Origin: Lachnospiraceae bacterium
GTDB lineage: Bacteria; Bacillota_A; Clostridia; Lachnospirales; Lachnospiraceae
Direction: 5' to 3'
Assembly: GCA_017996675.1 (NCBI GenBank)
Contig: JAGOGN010000016.1
Coordinates: forward strand, 1-15,773
DNA: 15,773 bases
The position numbers and the translations under genes are program-made. This document shows, piece after piece, positions 13,566 to 15,773 of this stretch. A model generated the notes under the pieces. It did not search any database, was not told the DNA's origin, and was given only the letters and a program-made list of their open reading frames with translations. Position 1 is the stretch's first letter, and every line of letters begins with the position of its first letter.

Positions 13566-14204
13566 ATGAATCCAAAAGAAATACATTATGAAAATTTAGC
13601 TGAAACTATGATCAAACAATTAGAAAAGCGCAATATGAAAGGTTATTACTGCAAGAACGCTTCCGATGCAGCCACCTTAGCCCTTTCCTTGGTTCAACCA
13701 AATCAGACGGTAGCCTTTGGTGGTTCTATGACTTTAAATGAAATCGATCTGATTAATAAACTCAATTCAAGATCCGATATCCATTTGTTAAATCGTAATA
13801 CTGCGAAAACTCCACAGGAAGCAGAATCCATTATGTTCCAATCATTTCAGTCCGACTGCTATTTTATGAGTACTAACGCAATTACTACGCAGGGTGAACT
13901 CATTAATGTGGACGGTAACGGAAACCGTGTCGCATCCCTCATTTGTGGTCCAAAAAAGGTCGTCGTAATTGCTGGTATCAATAAAGTCGTTCCAACTGTT
14001 GAGGATGGACTTCGCCGAATTCATCTTTTAGCAGCACCTGCAAACTGCGTACGCTTGAATTGCAAAACTCCATGCAGTAAAACAGGGATCTGTCTTGACT
14101 GCCATTCGGACGATTGTATTTGTGCCAATACCGTCATTACCAGACACAGTCGAAAAAAAGATCGAATACTGGTCATTTTAGTAGGTGAAGAATTAGGATA
14201 TTAG
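13566..14204 (+). CDS. LUD-domain protein (LutC/DUF162 family, 'lactate utilization protein')
   Basis: The 212-residue product is a stand-alone LUD domain (family of LutC and the C-terminal part of LutB). Motifs in order: VAFGGSMTLNEID near residues 48-60, STNAITTQGELINVDGNGNRVASLICGP near 102-129, VVVIAGINKVVPTVEDGLRRI, and AAPANCVRL. A Cys-rich C-terminal stretch (CKTPCSKTGICLDCHSDDCIC) has seven cysteines that could hold a metal or Fe-S centre. LutC in Bacillus acts with LutA and LutB to oxidise L-lactate, but no lutA or lutB is next to this gene, so a lactate role is not supported by context. It is the only plus-strand gene, divergent from the ABC operon and convergent with sdaAA. Many anaerobes carry such solitary LUD genes of unknown function. 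Confidence 0.88.
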   Translation: MNPKEIHYENLAETMIKQLEKRNMKGYYCKNASDAATLALSLVQPNQTVAFGGSMTLNEIDLINKLNSRSDIHLLNRNTAKTPQEAESIMFQSFQSDCYFMSTNAITTQGELINVDGNGNRVASLICGPKKVVVIAGINKVVPTVEDGLRRIHLLAAPANCVRLNCKTPCSKTGICLDCHSDDCICANTVITRHSRKKDRILVILVGEELGY

Positions 14205-14211
14205 AATGCAA

Positions 14212-14260
14212 AAAAAGAGGATTTTCTTCTACGCTAAGCGAAAAAGAAAATCCTCTTTTT
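14212..14260. terminator. Bidirectional terminator between the LUD gene and sdaAA
   Basis: The arms at 14212-14228 and 14244-14260 are perfectly complementary over 17 bp (AAAAAGAGGATTTTCTT on the left) with a 15-base loop containing a small inner CGC/GCG inverted repeat. The stem ends in A and T runs, so it can serve the plus-strand LUD gene and the minus-strand sdaAA, which converge here. Confidence 0.93.
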
Positions 14261-14264
14261 ACAT

Positions 14265-15152
14265 TTATTCCTGTTTGCCAAATACCTGAACACACAGTCG
14301 CTCTGCTGTAGGTGTCTTTGCAAGACCACCTTCTGCAGTTTCTTTTAAAGATGTAGACATCTTATCTCCCACTTGTTTCATTGCCATGATTACTTCATCT
14401 GCTGGAATCGCACTTTTAATATCTGCCAGTGCCATTTCTGCTGCAACTATTGCATTTGCTACACCTGCAGCGTTTCTTTTAATACATGGAATTTCTACCA
14501 GTCCTGCAACCGGATCACACACCAGTCCTAAAATATTCTTGATTGCAATTGCAACTGCATTCGAAATCTGTTCTGGCGTACCTCCAGCAAGCTCCACCAA
14601 TGCTCCAGCGGCCATTGCAGCTGCTGAACCACACTCTGCCTGGCAACCGCCTTCCGCTCCCGACAAGCTAGCATTTCTAGCAATCACCATTCCAATTGCA
14701 GAAGCTGTTAATAACGCCTTCACACAAGCATCATCGGATAGATTTCTTTCTTTTTGCATGGTAATAATTGCTCCAGGCAAGATTCCACAAGATCCTGCGG
14801 TTGGCGCTGCAACGATTCTACCCATCGAAGCATTTACTTCTGCAACCGAAACTGCTCTCATCAATGCTCCTGAAAAAAAGGTTCCACACAAGGTCTTTTC
14901 CTCATCTCTTACCACTTTTAATCGATACGCATCTCCACCTGTCAATCCACTCGTGGAGCGGATATTTGGATTCAGTCCGTTTTCGACAGCTGACTTCATG
15001 ACTTCATATTGAAAAGCCATTCGTTCAAGAACTCGTTCTTGCGTACACTCCATGGAAAATGCCTGATCAATTAATGTAATTTCTGATATCGTAGTTCCTT
15101 CTTCATTCGCTGTATTTACCAGCTCTTCGATTGATTTATACATCAGTTCCAT
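14265..15152 (-). CDS. sdaAA: L-serine dehydratase, alpha (catalytic Fe-S) subunit
   Basis: With SdaAB this forms the oxygen-sensitive [4Fe-4S] enzyme that turns L-serine into pyruvate and ammonia. The 295-residue product is the normal size for the two-subunit clostridial form. Typical segments are visible: RSTSGLTGGDAYRL near 64-77, VAAPTAGSCGILPGA near 113-127, and GAEGGCQAECGSAAAMAAGAL near 164-184. ILGLVCDPVAGLVEIPCIKRN near 206-226 carries further conserved cysteines. Cys in the GGCQAECGS, GLVCDP and IPCIKRN segments are the expected cluster ligands. The ATG lies one base after the sdaAB stop; an in-frame ATG three codons later is an alternative, as the ribosome site (GGGGAAA) is weak and does not decide. 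Followed by a strong hairpin. Serine degradation feeds pyruvate to fermentation. Confidence 0.95.
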   Translation of the reverse strand: MELMYKSIEELVNTANEEGTTISEITLIDQAFSMECTQERVLERMAFQYEVMKSAVENGLNPNIRSTSGLTGGDAYRLKVVRDEEKTLCGTFFSGALMRAVSVAEVNASMGRIVAAPTAGSCGILPGAIITMQKERNLSDDACVKALLTASAIGMVIARNASLSGAEGGCQAECGSAAAMAAGALVELAGGTPEQISNAVAIAIKNILGLVCDPVAGLVEIPCIKRNAAGVANAIVAAEMALADIKSAIPADEVIMAMKQVGDKMSTSLKETAEGGLAKTPTAERLCVQVFGKQE

Positions 15153-15153
15153 G

Positions 15154-15773
15154 TTATTTCCCCGCTTCCACTAATAAGGTACATTGTAATACTCCTGGAA
15201 ATCGCTCAATAAATTTCGTTACTTCTTCGTTAATATTTCCATCAACCTCAAAAGACAAGACTGCTACACCACCTTTTTTGGTTCTTGCTAATGTCATATT
15301 ACATAGATTTATATCACAATTTCCCAAAAATTCTGCAACTCTACCGACCACACCTGGGATATCTTTGTGAACAACAATTAAAGTATCATGTTGGCCAGTA
15401 ATTGATACATCCAGTCCATTGATCTGTGTAATGTGAATATTTCCACCACCGACCGAGGATCCCAAAATTACAACTTCCTTACCAGCATCGCCCTTCAATT
15501 TGATTTCTACGGTGTTTGGATGTTTCGGCGTAAGGTTACTTTTCTCAATTGTAACCTGAATATTCTGATCTTTTGCAATCATCAGACTATCGCGAATTCT
15601 TTCATCATCTGGCTCCATCCCGAGAATTCCACCTACAAGCGCTCGATCGGTTCCATGACCTTTATATGTTTTGGCAAATGAACCAAATAGTTTAATATCT
15701 GCGCTTTGAATCGTATCACGAAATAGCATTCTACTAATTTTTCCAATTCTGGCAGCTCCTGCCGTATGGGAAC
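15154..15773 (-). CDS. sdaAB: L-serine dehydratase, beta subunit (5' end beyond the right window edge)
   Basis: This is the partner subunit of SdaAA. The frame is open to the window end: before the internal Met at 15729 it reads SHTAGAARIGKISRM, the family's substrate-binding SHTAGA motif, so that Met is not the start. About 206 residues are present; roughly 15 N-terminal residues should lie outside. FGSFAKTYKGHGTDRALVGG is the other hallmark of the beta domain. The C-terminal 70-80 residues (TLIVVHKDIPGVVGRVAEFLGNCDINL, in part) form an ACT domain, common in the clostridial beta subunit and perhaps regulatory. The stop is one base before the sdaAA ATG, so the two are coupled. The promoter lies outside the window. 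Confidence 0.95.
   Translation of the reverse strand, partial: SHTAGAARIGKISRMLFRDTIQSADIKLFGSFAKTYKGHGTDRALVGGILGMEPDDERIRDSLMIAKDQNIQVTIEKSNLTPKHPNTVEIKLKGDAGKEVVILGSSVGGGNIHITQINGLDVSITGQHDTLIVVHKDIPGVVGRVAEFLGNCDINLCNMTLARTKKGGVAVLSFEVDGNINEEVTKFIERFPGVLQCTLLVEAGK

Noticed and set aside
14386..15012. A 208-codon plus-strand open frame
   Set aside because: It is opposite sdaAA, whose motifs are clear; the Ala/Pro-rich product is typical of a shadow frame.

Overview
The window looks like an ordinary, gene-dense stretch of chromosome from a low-GC anaerobic Firmicute. A fermentative gut-type Clostridia member, probably Lachnospiraceae-like, is my best guess. Reasons: AT-rich DNA, strong AGGAGG ribosome sites, TATAAT-type promoters, an oxygen-sensitive two-gene Fe-S serine dehydratase, NfnAB-type flavin oxidoreductase, a CoA-transferase pair of the butyrate/acetoacetate type, and acetate kinase. 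No rRNA, tRNA, insertion sequence, phage gene or CRISPR array is visible. All genes but one are on the minus strand.

Reading in the minus-strand direction, from the right end: sdaAB (5' end cut by the window edge) and sdaAA convert L-serine to pyruvate. A strong two-way hairpin separates them from a convergent plus-strand LUD-domain gene. That gene is divergent from a three-gene operon: an ABC exporter half-transporter, a CobW/COG0523 metallochaperone GTPase with a His/Cys-rich insert, and a second, degenerate COG0523 GTPase joined to a YcgQ-like (DUF1980/TIGR03943) C-terminal domain. Next come ctfA-ctfB (CoA-transferase) with their own promoter, then nfnA-nfnB (electron-bifurcating NADH/ferredoxin:NADP+ oxidoreductase) ended by a clear terminator. 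After it comes an operon of purine nucleoside phosphorylase, MTA/SAH/5'-deoxyadenosine deaminase and RNase HI. The last unit is a 53-codon membrane protein gene immediately before alaS, with a good promoter inside the 3' end of rnhA. The first 45 bases are the start of ackA.

Functionally the window is central fermentation and housekeeping: serine to pyruvate (SdaAA/AB), CoA transfer (CtfAB), NADPH supply (NfnAB), ATP from acetyl phosphate (AckA) and nucleoside salvage (PNP plus deaminase). The accessory-looking part is the ABC/COG0523/COG0523-DUF1980 operon, which suggests metal handling. I see no convincing wholly new system. The best leads are the degenerate GTPase fusion, the His-repeat metallochaperone coupled to an exporter, and the small membrane protein coupled to alaS.

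Several starts were moved inward because the longest open frame begins at or upstream of the Shine-Dalgarno sequence. No stretch over 300 bases lacks a gene; the longest gap is 7991-8198.
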